Below are positions 48,941 to 60,301 of a stretch of DNA of 64,000 nucleotides, in pieces. Position 1 is the stretch's first letter. Every line of letters starts with the position of its first letter. The position numbers and the translations under genes are program-made. The notes under the pieces are model-generated. The model did no database searches, was not told the DNA's origin, and saw only the letters and a list, made by a program, of their open reading frames with translations. The DNA comes from Urechis unicinctus (Eukaryota > Annelida > Polychaeta > Xenopneusta > Urechidae), in NCBI GenBank assembly GCA_034190875.2, contig CM067356.1, positions 55,116,230 to 55,180,229 of the forward strand, given 5' to 3'.

Positions 48941-50249
48941 ATGGATGGATGTTTCATTAGCGTTTGTGTGTGTCTAATGAATATAGCTGGTGACACCCTA
49001 TGTAGTCGTTTTAACCCATGGAAATTACCTTCATATGAAGTCAATGGAACCCGGAAAATGTACTCATCAAAAAGCATTCCATAACTGTAACTGTATTTTA
49101 TGATACATGACCATATTATAGAATATATCAGGTATATCTCACTCACATATCATATAGCATTTTGCAATACCGTTGTTTTCTTGTATCATCACTTAAACTC
49201 TGCCTGTTTTCACCTTCAGATCTCTAACTTGTGCCATAGTTTGTTCATAATTCATGTTCCGTCCAAATTGCTATTATTTGTGATCAAATGCACCTTTAAA
49301 GTAATCTAAGCATGGCACTAACTGGTGTGTTTTTTTTTTGGGGGGGGGGGGTTGTGTGTAGGGGAGGGGTGGGGCTGGGGTTAAGGATGGTGTCTTAAGC
49401 ACCTGCACAAATTCTGATGACTTTGGTTTGTGACACTTCATGTAGTTGTTCTAACCCTTGGAAATTACCTCCATATGAAATCAATAGAACCCAAAAAATG
49501 TACTAATCGAAAGGCATTTCATAACTATATTTTAGATACATGACCATATTATAGAATATATCAATGATATCTCACTGGCATATCACACAGCATCTGAGTA
49601 TTGAGGGGGAGGGGGGAGACAAACTCCTTTATTGCAGACTGATTAATATACGTCATTATTCTGTGTGTTGTACACCAACTGCATCTCTGGTGAATGCCAT
49701 TGTGCCTTTCTCAATATTTGTGCTGTTATGCATTACATGAACAATGTTTCAGGAATTAACTTCGTAACCATTGAACTTAATATATTTCTTTGCATGTATA
49801 GCTCTAGATGTTAATGTTATCCTTTCTTTGTATTTGGCATGTGCTATACCGTTGCTTTCTTGTATCATCAATCAAACTCTGCCTGTTTTCACCTTCAAAT
49901 CTCTAAATCGATTCATGTTCTGTCAAAATTGTTATTATTTGTGATCAAATGCACCTTTAAAATGATCTTAAGTATTTATTTGAATCTCTTATTTATTTGA
50001 AAATTTTTAGCTTAAAATCTTTGTATTCTCTTGTCACTGATGGTAACGTGTCATGTTGACTGAATTGGTAATTTGTAAATTTTATTAATATACATAAACT
50101 GTTACAATGGGTTGCTATCATTGGTGGCCTTTTGTCTGACAGAAATATTGACATTCGTCTGAATCCTGCGTTATGCAACAGCTTTAACAATATTGGAATG
50201 TGCCTTTTCTTTATTGATGATGCTTTCAATATCTTACTATTCACAAGGA
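48941..50249 (+). repeat. Diverged tandem duplication (49002-49312 and 49437-49972)
   Basis: TGTAGTCGTTTTAACCCATG and the next 140 bp recur at 49441. ACCGTTGTTTTCTTGTATCA through GATCAAATGCACCTTTAAA (about 49168-49300) recurs at about 49850-49962. The second copy carries about 250 extra bp (49595-49845) between these blocks, so either it gained an insertion or the first lost sequence. A T9-G10 run lies at about 49330-49350. No gene. Confidence 0.7.
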
Positions 50250-50430
<181 letters not shown>

Positions 50431-50641
50431 ATATTCCTACCAGATGTCAGTTCCATGTAGGGCCTTCATGGCAGGTCCGAATGTGCGCTGTAGCGTGTGG
50501 TTTACGTTGGGGTTGTGGATGTGTTGAGCCACAGCGTCGAGTAACGGCTGACAGAGATGCTGTTCTGTAGGCTTACCGACCACCACTGAGGGGTGGGTAC
50601 AGAGGGTACGTTACCCTGTGTCACGCAAAGAAATACTGACA

Positions 50642-50877
50642 ATGTTAAGTCATCATGGTATACCAACAATGCCATATTGTCAGGAAATACCAAGTACTGG
50701 GTATGTCATGTCATCAGGAAAACCAACAATGTCATTTTGTTAGGATATGCCAACAATGTCATACCGTCAGGATATACCAACAATGTGATGCCGTCAGGAT
50801 ACACCAACAGTGTCATGCCATCAGAATATACCAACAATGTCATGCTGTCAGGATATGCCAACAATGTGATGCCTTCC
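50642..50877 (+). repeat. 27-bp minisatellite, about 8 units
   Basis: Units like ACCAACAATGTCATGCCGTC plus AGGATAT. Because 27 is divisible by 3, the plus-strand frame gives a nine-residue repeat (YTNNVMPSG), seen in 50593-50952. No start, splice site or homology supports a gene. Confidence 0.85.
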
Positions 50878-50879
50878 AT

Positions 50880-51394
50880 TTTCGCCCGAAATGTGGCGCG
50901 CTCTCTGGCACTCTGTAAGGGACAGGAAGCGGCCTCTTGCGGGAGAAAATGATATGAAAACTTTAGGTTTGAGCGATAATGAAAGGGTTTTTGTGCAATC
51001 AAGTCCATAATAGGACAACCTAAATGTAAATCAATGAATTTGAACACATAGATAATATAATCAGGTATAATATGATACAAAAACTGGTTCATAACGATTG
51101 CTAAATGATGTTAATTTGTTCTCTCTGTAGAAAGCAGTTTTAAAGAGCTAACGTGTTTGAGTATGTCATTCCATTGTCTAATGCTGTCACCAAATAGTGA
51201 TCAGGGTTCGACACTAAGGTTTCTAACCAACTTGTCCTGTAGGAGTCTATTTTAGGTCATAAAATTCTTTCTCATATTTGCCAATAGAATCAAATCTAAA
51301 CCCAAAAGTTGATATTGCCACACACAAAAACAACCTTGGGCCGTAAAAAATTATTTCCACTACCCATACTGGCGTTACAACGATACAGATTTTA
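50880..51394. other. Interval without recognised gene
   Basis: AT-rich non-coding sequence between the minisatellite and LINE copy 2. Nothing supported. Confidence 0.5.
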
Positions 51395-52130
51395 AAGGTT
51401 GAAATTATGTAGAGTCGACTTCTGCAGTGTACAGGAGCACAGGTGGAAGGGCAGTCTTGCGGCCAGCCAGGTTCGCACACTCAAAGGCAAGGACTACCAG
51501 TACAAGTTCTTCTATTGCTCACATGAGTCAGGCCAAGGTGGAACTGGCATGCTGTTGGCCGAGAGCTGGGTGGACAAAGTCTTTGAAGTCCAGCGCATCT
51601 CCGACAGGATTCTTTTGCTGAAGCTGATCATCGGCAAGGCGGTTTTCACCTTGCTTTCCGTGTATGCCCCTCAAGCAGGACTTCCTGAAGCTGTCAAAGA
51701 GCACTTCTATGACCAGCTGCAAAGCGTTGTCTCCAAAGTTCCAGCTAGACTACATACTCTATCGCAGGAGTTTCAGCGGCGCCGTCAGCGATGTAAAAGT
51801 CATTCCCAATGAAGAGTGCGTCCAACAGCACCATCTGGTAGTGTGTGACTTCGCTGTTCGCATTCCCCATGTGAAGAAACGCAAGTTCACGCCTCGCATC
51901 CGTGCCGGGAAGCTCAGGGACCCGGCTACTGCCAGCCAGTTCCAGGAGGCCTTCAAGGAGAAAGTGATGACTGTTGCTGCCGTTGCAGCTTCTGGTGCAG
52001 CTGGTGCCCCTGCTAGTGAAGTAGAGTCTGTGTGGTTGAAACTGAAGGGACCTCTGCTGGATGCTGCCACTGAAGTCTGCGGCCTGTCCAAAAAACCACA
52101 AGTTGAGACCTGTAACCTGGTGGTGGGATG
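51395..52130 (+). pseudogene. LINE copy 2: APE endonuclease (internally deleted)
   Basis: 51399-51740 encodes FCSVQEHRWKG, GQGGTGMLLAES and FTLLSVYAPQAGLP, the first half of an AP-type endonuclease. Near 51745 the frame and homology jump to LDYILYRRSFSGAVSDV, then HHLVVCDFAVR, the terminal SDH-equivalent block (Ser and Asp replaced by Gln-His-His). The central catalytic region (the GDFN block) is missing, so there is an internal deletion. A linker to the RT follows in shifting frames (51664-52569). Confidence 0.72.
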
Positions 52131-52581
52131 ACCAGGTGGAAGACGCTGTGCAGGAGAAGTGGGCTTGTTTCAAGCTCTACAACACGCTGAGGAAGGAAGA
52201 AAAGACAGCAGAGGCCAGGGAGGCAAAAAAACTGCCTACATCGACGCCAAGCGCTTGGCTAAACGTGCCGTCTGGCTGGCGAAGTTTGAGGCGGAGAAAG
52301 AGGAATTTGCTAAAGTATTCCCAAACGGAGATGGTGTCTTCCGTATCGCCAAACAGATGGATCGCACAAATCAGGACATCATTGGTGAAAAGTGTGTGCG
52401 CAATGACGATGGTGAGCATGCACTCAGTGATAATAACAAGATGAAGGCTTGGGTTGAGCCCTATACTAGGTTGCTCAACATCGAGTTTGAGTGGCCGTAT
52501 GACGAGCTCCCCGAGGTCGCTCCTACTGCTGGCCCACTCCCAAGGGTGTCTGCGGCACTAATCCGCTAAGCACTCAGCCAG

Positions 52582-53649
52582 ATGAAACGCGGAAAGGCGG
52601 CTGGCCCGTCTGGTATCATAGCTGAGATGCTGAAAGCTGCCGGTGAGGAGGGAGTTGAGCTGACAAGGCAAATGGCGGAGGCGGTGTTCAGCAGTGGTGA
52701 GATCCAAGCGGACTGGGAGGAGAGCTTCATGCTGAACCTCTACATGGGCAAGGGTGGTGCCCTTGACCGTGGCAACTACCGCGGTCTCAAGCTCAAGGAC
52801 CAAGTTATGAAGCTGCTGGAACGAGTGCTGGACTCCTACATCCGCAATATGGTGAACATCAATGAGATGCAGTTTGGCTTTGTGCCTGGCAGAGGCACCA
52901 CTGGTGCCTTCTTCATTGTCCGCCAGCTGCAAGAGAAGTACATTGCCGCCAATAAATTACTCTACTTCGCCTTCGTTGATCTGGAGAAGGCTTTCGATCG
53001 TGTGCCTAGGAAGGTCCTCTGGTGGGCCTTGAGGAGTCTCGGTGTTGAGGAGTGGGTTGTGCGTGTCATCCAGGGCATGTACTTCAATGCCCGGAGTCGT
53101 GTACGGGTCAATGGCCAGTGCAGCGATGAGTTTGGTGTGGGAGTTTGCTTGCATCAGGGTTCCGTCCTCAGTCCGCTGCTCTTCATTCTGATGCTTGAGA
53201 CGCTTTCACGCGAGTTTCGCACTGGCTTGCCATGGGAGCTCCTCTACGCTGATGATCTGGTTGTCATTGCGGACTCATTGATGGAGTGTGTTTCCAAGCT
53301 TAAGGCCTGGAAGGCAGGCATGGAGGGCAAGGGTCTTCGTGTCAACATGAATAAGACAAAGTTCCTGGTCTCTGGTGTGGGTCTTGACGTTCTCAAGAAC
53401 TCAGGCAAGTTCCCCTGTGCTGTCTGTCGAAGTGGTGTTGGCGTGAACTCCATTATGTGCTCGCAGTGCAAGCTCTGGGTCCACAAGAAGTGTAGCGGCA
53501 CCACTGGGCCACTGGCAGCTGACCCAGCCTATGTCTGTCCGAGATGTCTGGGTGAGGCCCGCCCCATCGATTGCCGCCAGGTGTTGTGTGGCCTGGGGAA
53601 AGTTCAGGAACCTCCTGCCCATCCTCACCACCAGGCACCTCTCGTCTAA
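52582..53649 (+). CDS. LINE copy 2: reverse transcriptase with PHD-like zinc segment
   Basis: Open for 355 codons. RT blocks are KRGKAAGPSGIIAEMLKAAG, NYRGLKLKDQVMKLLERV, QFGFVPGRGTTGAFF, FAFVDLEKAFDRVPR, VCLHQGSVLSPLLF and catalytic LLYADDLVVIAD (Y222, D224, D225). After the thumb comes CAVCRSGVGVNSIMCSQC, WVHKKCSG and YVCPRCLG, a PHD-like C4HC3 arrangement within ORF2. After ARPIDCRQ the copy is deleted relative to copy 1 and shifts frame. The family is an APE-type LINE, probably RTE-like or near it; the clade was not assigned. Confidence 0.85.
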   Translation: MKRGKAAGPSGIIAEMLKAAGEEGVELTRQMAEAVFSSGEIQADWEESFMLNLYMGKGGALDRGNYRGLKLKDQVMKLLERVLDSYIRNMVNINEMQFGFVPGRGTTGAFFIVRQLQEKYIAANKLLYFAFVDLEKAFDRVPRKVLWWALRSLGVEEWVVRVIQGMYFNARSRVRVNGQCSDEFGVGVCLHQGSVLSPLLFILMLETLSREFRTGLPWELLYADDLVVIADSLMECVSKLKAWKAGMEGKGLRVNMNKTKFLVSGVGLDVLKNSGKFPCAVCRSGVGVNSIMCSQCKLWVHKKCSGTTGPLAADPAYVCPRCLGEARPIDCRQVLCGLGKVQEPPAHPHHQAPLV

Positions 53650-54100
53650 GGTGCGCGGCAAGGTATACACTGCCTGTGTCAGATCAACTATGCTCCACGG
53701 TTGCGAGACGTGGGCAACGAACGCATCCGACCTTCAGCGGCTCCGCCGTAACGACCGCTCCATGATTCGTTGGATCAGTGGCACCAAAGACCAAGAAGAA
53801 ACTCTGTCGTCTATACTTCTCCAGAAACTATATATTGATGACATCATAGCAGTCCTGCACAGCCGGCGCCTAAGATGGTCTGGACATGTGCAATCCCCGG
53901 CATCAGAGGGCGAGGAAGGCCTAGGAAGACCTGGCTAGAATGTGTCAGGAAAGATGCGAGTGAATGTGGCCTGTCTGGCATTGACCCGCAAGACAGAGGC
54001 GCATGGAAAGCTGTCGTGTGACGTTACCTGGTGTTGCCAACACCATTGAATGGGACAAGTGCAGCACCCTAAATACAAATCTGGATATGATGATGATGAT
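53650..54100 (+). pseudogene. LINE copy 2: ORF2 C-terminus and 3' tail
   Basis: 53531-53938 carries SSKVRGKVYTACVRSTMLHG, CETWATNAS, RNDRSMIRWISGTKDQEE and RRLRWSGHVQS, the conserved C-terminal region, then LGRPG and TWLECVRKDASECG one frame over. It ends CCTAAATACAAATCTGGATA followed by a (GAT)n microsatellite, a 3' tail like that of copy 1. Confidence 0.75.
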
Positions 54101-54113
54101 GATATGTATATAC

Positions 54114-54612
54114 CAGAGGTGGAAACTAACAAATTTAGCTACCAGCCATTAGGGCTGGTAACGTTCAACAGGTACCGGCCCAATACAAATTTTACCGGCC
54201 AAAAACATAACATAGACAGATAGAAATGAACACTAGGCACGCCTTAACTGCAAACACTCATCAATTATCTTTGCTTGCGACGTCAAGCAGTCTGTCAGCA
54301 CCCACACACATAGTATCTAATGATTCAGTCTCACTGTCAAGATCGAAGTTGTGAATATCAAGGATACTAAAGAAGAACAATCATGAGGTTGACTAATGTG
54401 GAGTGGCATATACTTAACCGCCAGTCACTCTTGGTTTGGCCCATCACATTGAAGCCTCCTTCACATTCTGTAAAAGATGAACAAATTGTTAGTATCAGGT
54501 CAACCAATACAAAATATTTGAGCACTCTTTCACTAGCATACAATTCACTCAGGGCCAGCTTAAACTGATCAGCGCTATTAAACCAAGTACAGGAGTTGTT
54601 GTAATAAACCAT
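54114..54612 (-). pseudogene. hAT-like left end and transposase dimerisation remnant
   Basis: 54114 begins CAGAGGTGGAAACTAACAAA, then CTACCAGCCATTAGGGCTGG and ACCGGCC, which is found inverted at 59258-59335. On the minus strand, 54612-54367 encodes ECEGGFNVMGQTKSDWRLS followed by HSTLVNLMIVLL, resembling the hAT C-terminal dimerisation block (E-R-G-F-S... I-K-T... R-x-x-L). The rest of the transposase is absent. No 8-bp duplication is evident at the two ends. Confidence 0.55.
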
Positions 54613-55494
54613 GAAGTTGGTTGGTTGTGCTACCTATCATATATCTTATTTTATCGTTGATGAACTGCGCTTATCAGGGGCCGTATTCATAAAAAATCTT
54701 AACTTGACTCGTCTGATTCTGCGATCTCAGATTGCATTCATAAAGACCAACGACTGAGTTCCAGTCGACCCAACGGCAATTTTTTTTGGTTTGAATACAG
54801 CTGAGACAGCCAACTCAGCTTATATACCCTTTCAAAAACCTGACTTTATGAATACCTGATCTATAGCTTGTTGATAATTGTGCGGACAAAAAACGGAGAC
54901 AAACAAGCTTGCTTTTGATGTTTGGCAAAGTCGCTAGAAAGTAATGAACCCAGAGAGAGTGCAAAAACTGTCTCGACACCCGGGCACATGATAAGGCGAA
55001 TTCAACTCACCCCAAATCGTTTTCAGTTGCCATTTGCGGGCGGGGGACCACCCCTGATATACCTACTTTTACTTATAAAATCTCATATTGGACCTACTGA
55101 AACAAAAATGTATTATGGGAGCCCCTAAGCTGGTCATTATTTTGTACAATACATCCATTGAGCTACCCCTATATTTATTCACTATTCCACTTCAATCTTT
55201 ATAACTATTTAAGAAACATTTAAACGTTAAGCCGAAAATCTCACTTTGGGCCCACTGTAACCAACTATCTGGGAGGGGAACCTCAAAGATAACTCTTGTC
55301 TTGTCACTAGGCTACCCAAAACTGTATTCAGTATACCCCCATCAGCGTTATAACTATCTAGAACCATTTAGTGGAAGTTATGTATACTGAGTTAACATTG
55401 GGTAAAAAATCAATGCTTTGGACTCAATAAACTGTTCATGCTTTACCTTATTGGTTGTGCTTGTCTCATATATGGTTAATGAACAGCATGGTCT
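54613..55494. other. Interval without recognised gene
   Basis: 54922-55128 is a 68-codon chance frame. About 55316-55400 is similar in inverse orientation to 56075-56150, so it forms diverged inverted arms around the following microsatellite. Nothing else. Confidence 0.45.
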
Positions 55495-55616
55495 GCATAC
55501 ATACATAACATACATACATAAATTATATTACATACATACATAACACACATTACATGCATGCATGCATGCATGTATGTAATGTATGTACACTACACACATG
55601 CATGCATGCATACATA

Positions 55617-55664
<48 letters not shown>

Positions 55665-55740
55665 TACATACATACATACATACATACATACATACATACA
55701 TACATACATACATACATACATACATACATACATACATACA

Positions 55741-55772
<32 letters not shown>

Positions 55773-55814
55773 CATACATACATACATACATACATACATA
55801 CATACATACATACA

Positions 55815-55848
<34 letters not shown>
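55495..55848. repeat. Compound (CATA)n / (CA)n / (CATG)n microsatellite
   Basis: (CATA)n at 55495-55545, (CATG)n near 55553, (CA)n at about 55620-55661 and a long (CATA)n at 55662-55843. All six frames are open in parts, giving Tyr/Ile/His/Thr or Met/Cys/Val ORFs that are not genes. Confidence 0.95.
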
Positions 55849-56584
55849 CATTATGGAATGGACTGCCCAAATTGAGAAATTCTCATATCCCGACACTGCA
55901 ATGTACATAATATGGACTAAGTGGTTTTGGGTAGTTATTTGGTCGATGGGGGTATACTGAATGCACCTAGGTATAGGCCAAGGGTTGTAGATTAGTGAAT
56001 CAGAAGACCTAGGGTGGGTTCCTTCCAAGTTTTGGACTTATGGAATGCCCAAATTGCGAAATTCTAATATCCCGACACTGCAATGTACATAATATGGACT
56101 AAGTGGTTTTGGGTAGTTATTTGGTCGATGGGGCTATACTGAATGGGGTTCCCTTCCCAGCTCTTTTGTTTTCTGGGCCAAAATATGTTATTATAGGCCT
56201 AATGTTTACTTAATATACATAATTTCCACTAAATGGTTCTAGATAAAATTTAACTTGATGTGTTATTGTGGAAAAGCTCACTTGAGGGGATTTCTGATGA
56301 CCAACGATGCTTGATTATAGTTTATTTTCGATGTTAGAACTGAAATACAATATATTATACTCGCCTTTAGTGGATTAATCTGTCTAAATAAGCTTTAAAT
56401 CCTATATTTGGTTGCAGCCGAGCGATTATCTGATCAGTGATTACATGCTAAAGTTATTTGACGCTTAGCTGTGTCAGAAATATCTCGTCCCGTTGGGTTC
56501 TTATTTGTTCTACTATTTTGCGCCAACTTCACACCGGTGGCGAACCGACTTCCTGAGCCAGTTTGAGATATCTATAATACGAAA
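55849..56584. other. Direct duplication and upstream region of the next gene
   Basis: 55853-55961 and 56040-56145 are near-identical (ATCCCGACACTGCAATGTAC... GGTCGATGGGG). The 400 bp before 56585 has no ORF. It is the presumptive promoter and 5' UTR of the spliced gene at 56585; no TATA box is evident. Confidence 0.5.
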
Positions 56585-58954
56585 ATGAATATGGCCACAT
56601 ATTCACAAGGAGCCGAGATGCTATTAGATATGCTTTCAGATGATGAAATCGATTCTCTGGTAAAAACTGTGTTTACACCCCTTACGATGCCTCCGCTGCT
56701 CAATCGACAAGGTAATTCCGCTACGTTAAACTAGCCCAACAGACCAACAGTCGATCGGGTACTTGTTGGTTCTAACACTTAGATGAATGTTTGTTGCAGA
56801 ACAACATGCGGCCATTATTAACCACTCAACTGTGGGTGGTCTACTGAATCGGCGAAAAATAAACAAAGCTCTATTATTTCATTACTTGAGGAAGGAAGGG
56901 GTGTATGTCAATCTTCCAGCAACGAAGTATGAACTTATTCAAAGAATACATCAACATTGGCAGTCTGCTCTAGTGGGACAAGTGAAGGTAATGTCATGTC
57001 ACATGTTTGCTGATTTACTGATCAGTAACTTGATTCAAGTTTTGAAAAACCAAGAACAAATTACCGGTTAGTATTTAACTCTCACGAGTAAGTGATGGCA
57101 TGGTTAATACAGTTCACGCTCTCCACCCAGATGCAGTCCAGCATATCCCCTCCCACCCCATACCAAACTTCAATCAATGATGGTCCGGTAAGTATTTATC
57201 GCTTTCACGAGCAAGTGATGGCATGGTAAATAAAGTTTAAAACGTCGCCTTTACGCTGTATGGTTCACACTCTTGAATATAATTGGAATTTGTGAACAAG
57301 GTTTTAATGAACTTTTGTGGATGCTTTATTTTCAGCTGCCTCTTCATACACAATGTACAGTAAAGTCAACCCCAGTGGCCAACATCTCCACCCAGATGCA
57401 GACCAGCATATCCCCATACCAAACTTCAATCAATGATGGTCCGGTAAGTATTTATCGCTTTCACGAGCAAGTGATGGCATGGTAAATAAAGTTTAAAACG
57501 TCGCCTTTACGCTGTATGGTTCACACTCTTGAATATAATTGGAATTTGTGAACAAGGTTTTAATGAACTTTTGTGGATGCTTTATTTTCAGCCGCCTCTT
57601 CATACACAATATACAGTGGCCAACCTCTCCACCCAGATGCAGACCAGCATATCCCCATACCAAACTTCAATCAATGATGGTCCGGTAAGTATTTATCGCT
57701 TTCACGAGCAAGTGATGGCATGGTAAATAAAGTTTAAAACGTCGCCTTTACGCTGTATGGTTCACACTCTTGAATATAATTGGAATTTGTGAACAAGGTT
57801 TTAATGAACTTTTGTGGATGCTTTATTTTCAGCCGCCTCTTCATACACAATATACAGTGGCCAACCTCTCCACCCAGATGCAGACCAGCATATCCCATAC
57901 ATACCAAACTTCAATCAATGATGGTCCGGTAAGTATTTATCGCTTTCACGAGCAAGTGATGGCATGGTAAATAAAGTTTAAAACGTCGCCTTTACGCTGT
58001 ATGGTTCACACTCTTGAATATAATTGGAATTTGTGAACAAGGTTTTAATGAACTTTTGTGGATGCTTTATTTTCAGCCGCCTCTTCATACACAATATACA
58101 GTGGCCAACCTCTCCACCCAGATGCAGACCAGCATATCCCCATACCAAACTTCAATCAATGATGGTCCGGTAAGTATTTATCGCTTTCACGAGCAAGTGA
58201 TGGCATGGTAAATAAAGTTTAAAACGTCGCCTTTACGCTGTATGGTTCACACTCTTGAATATAATTGGAATTTGTGAACAAGGTTTTAATGAACTTTTGT
58301 GGATGCTTTATTTTTTCAGCCGCCTCTTCATACACAATATACAGTGGCCAACCTCTCCACCCAGATGCAGACCAGCATATCCCCATACCAAACTTCAATC
58401 AATGATGGTCCGGTAAGTATTTATCGCTTTCACGAGCAAGTGATGGCATGGTAAATAAAGTTTAAAACGTCGCCTTTACGCTGTATGGTTCACACTCTTG
58501 AATATAATTGGAATTTGTGAACAAGGTTTTAATGAACTTTTGTGGATGCTTTATTTTCAGCCGCCTCTTCATACACAATATACATTTATCGTGGCCAACC
58601 TCTCCACCCAGATGCAGACCAGCATCATCTTCCCATACCAAACTTCAATCAATGATGGTCCGGTAAGTATTTATCGCTTTCACGAGCAAGTGATGGCATG
58701 GTAAATAAAGTTTAAAACGTCGCCTTTACGCTGTATGGTTCACACTCTTGAATATAATTGGAATTTGTGAACAAGGTTTTAATGAACTTTTGTGGATGCT
58801 TTATTTTCAGCTGCCTCTTCATACACAATGTACAGTGGCCAACCTCTCCACCCAGATGCAGACCAGCATATCCCCTCCCACTCCATACCTAACTTCAATC
58901 AATGGTATATATATATATATACATATACTAAATTGGATCATTTGCTTCATTTAG
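56585..58954 (+). CDS. Spliced gene, C3orf38/DUF4518-like N-terminus plus repeated exons
   Basis: Exon 1, 56585-56711: MNMATYSQGAEMLLDMLSDD... ends CAA G|GTAATT. Exon 2, 56800-56987: acceptor TTGTTGCAG restores the codon GAA, then HAAIINHSTVGGLLNRRKIN, ALLFHYLRKEGVYV and YELIQRIHQHW, ending AAG|GTAATG. The pattern of a LL-RRK... FxYL... G-V helical block resembles the N-terminal part of C3orf38 homologues (DUF4518), whose function is poorly known; this call is from memory of the pattern. Then come eight tandem exon copies (57113-58951). The last lacks the donor and runs to TAG 58952-58954. All joins are phase 0 from exon 2 onward. Predicted length is about 340 residues. Alternatively exon 2 reads through to the stop at 57071. 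Confidence 0.6.
57113..58904 (+). repeat. Tandem exon-intron array, 8 copies, period about 241-256 bp
   Basis: Exon copies (acceptor TTTATTTTCAG, donor GGTCCG|GTAAGT): 57113-57187 (75 bp, shortened), 57336-57443 (108), 57592-57684 (93), 57833-57928 (96), 58077-58169 (93), 58320-58412 (93), 58561-58662 (102) and 58811 onward (terminal). All complete copies are multiples of three. Introns between them are 148 bp, once 150. The encoded unit is about 31 residues: HTQYTVANLSTQMQTSI, then PYQTSINDGP. Confidence 0.9.
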
Positions 58955-59202
58955 GGCAGGTCCAATGTTGTTAGTGTTTGATAAAGATCCTGTTTACCAA
59001 GGCAACATTCAATGTGAAAGTGAGGAGCATGATGGACGAGAGTAGTAATTCGTTTACGTTGGTTTGTTGTTGAGCATGGTGTTTTTGTTGTGTATAATAT
59101 GTTCTTCCCCATGTGTCAATATGTTTTTCATTCTGTGTATGTCAAGTGATTGATTTTGGCATGTGTTTGTTGGTATTATATTCTGCAGGTCATGGGTAAC
59201 AC

Positions 59203-59208
59203 AATAAA
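59203..59208 (+). promoter_or_regulatory. Poly(A) signal AATAAA
   Basis: AATAAA about 250 bp after the predicted stop at 58954, followed by T-rich and G/T-rich sequence (GTTGTTGTACATTTCTTTTG). It is the likely 3' end of the repeated-exon gene. Confidence 0.5.
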
Positions 59209-59257
59209 ATATTTGTAAACTCACATCAAGTTGTTGTACATTTCTTTTGGCTGGCTG

Positions 59258-59335
59258 AATTTTTTCTGGGCCGGTGGATTTTGGGAGCTACCAGCCCGAA
59301 TGGCCGGTGGCAAATTTTCTTAGTTTCATGCCCTG
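59258..59335 (-). repeat. hAT-like right end (inverted copy of 54114-54200)
   Basis: The reverse complement reads CAGGGCATGAAACTAAGAAA, then TTTGCCACCGGCCATTCGGG and CTGGTAGC, aligning with 54114-54165 at roughly 70-75%. Flanking bases do not match those at the left end. Confidence 0.5.
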
Positions 59336-60301
59336 CATTGCGTCACAGTCTCACACAAAAATAAAAAGAGTAATTATGTGAGCGAAGCCGGTCATTCCTC
59401 AGTAATGTTTTGTCATAAATGGGACAAGCAATACAGGAAAAGTAAATAATAGCCAGCATAAATAATTATGGTTATTTGTTCATTTACATATCGAACAATG
59501 AGTGTTCTACATTTTATTAATACAAATTATCTACTTGGCCCATGATTTTGGAGGTTGGATATGAAAAAAAATCATGTTTCAGATGGGACACATATGAGAC
59601 CACATAAGTAGGTGTGAGTAATCAGAACAAAAACTGCATTTGATTTCACTTTGAGTGCATCTTGTTTTTTGTCCACTGTTGATTAAAATGCAGTGTGTAC
59701 TAACATTATGATGAACTAGATTTTTTTTATAACTAACGAATAAAACAGTCAATGCATTTTTATATATATATTTGTAGAGAAAAAAACTGAACAAATGACA
59801 TTTTGTGCCCGCTTAATACTTTCTTAACGACTATTGCCAGACAGACCTCCATAGGCAGTCATAGAGTAGAACAAATTATTACCTGCTATGCAGTGTCTAA
59901 ATTTGTAGTTAAAATTTATTTATTAAGACCTTCAAGCTTGTCAAGATCTCTTGAATCGACTTTGTAATGCTTATAGAGTGTTTAAAATGGTATTTCCCAC
60001 TAGCATATAGCTGGGGCACTCCTCCCTCCTCAGCCAGAACATGGAATATGTAGGGGATACTGGGGTAAGCAACTGTGTTCTACTGCCCTCAGAAATGACA
60101 CTTTCCGCTCAGCCTTCAAGATCTCCTCCACCTGTCCTACTAAGAAACCAGTGACAGGCCAACACAGGAGCTGGACCGACAAAAAGTATAGATGCTGTTG
60201 GTAACAGGAATATTCTCCGCAAATTATATTGGGGCTGCATCTTCCTCTGGTTTCTCAGTCTTCTGTAGCACCATGGTCTGAGGCATATTGTCAGGACAGA
60301 T
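59336..60301. other. Interval, mostly non-coding; SGNH upstream remnants at the end
   Basis: AT-rich to about 59980. From about 60000 coding-like GC returns. Short runs around 60200-60300 may be decayed sequence preceding the SGNH block. No intact gene. Confidence 0.4.
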
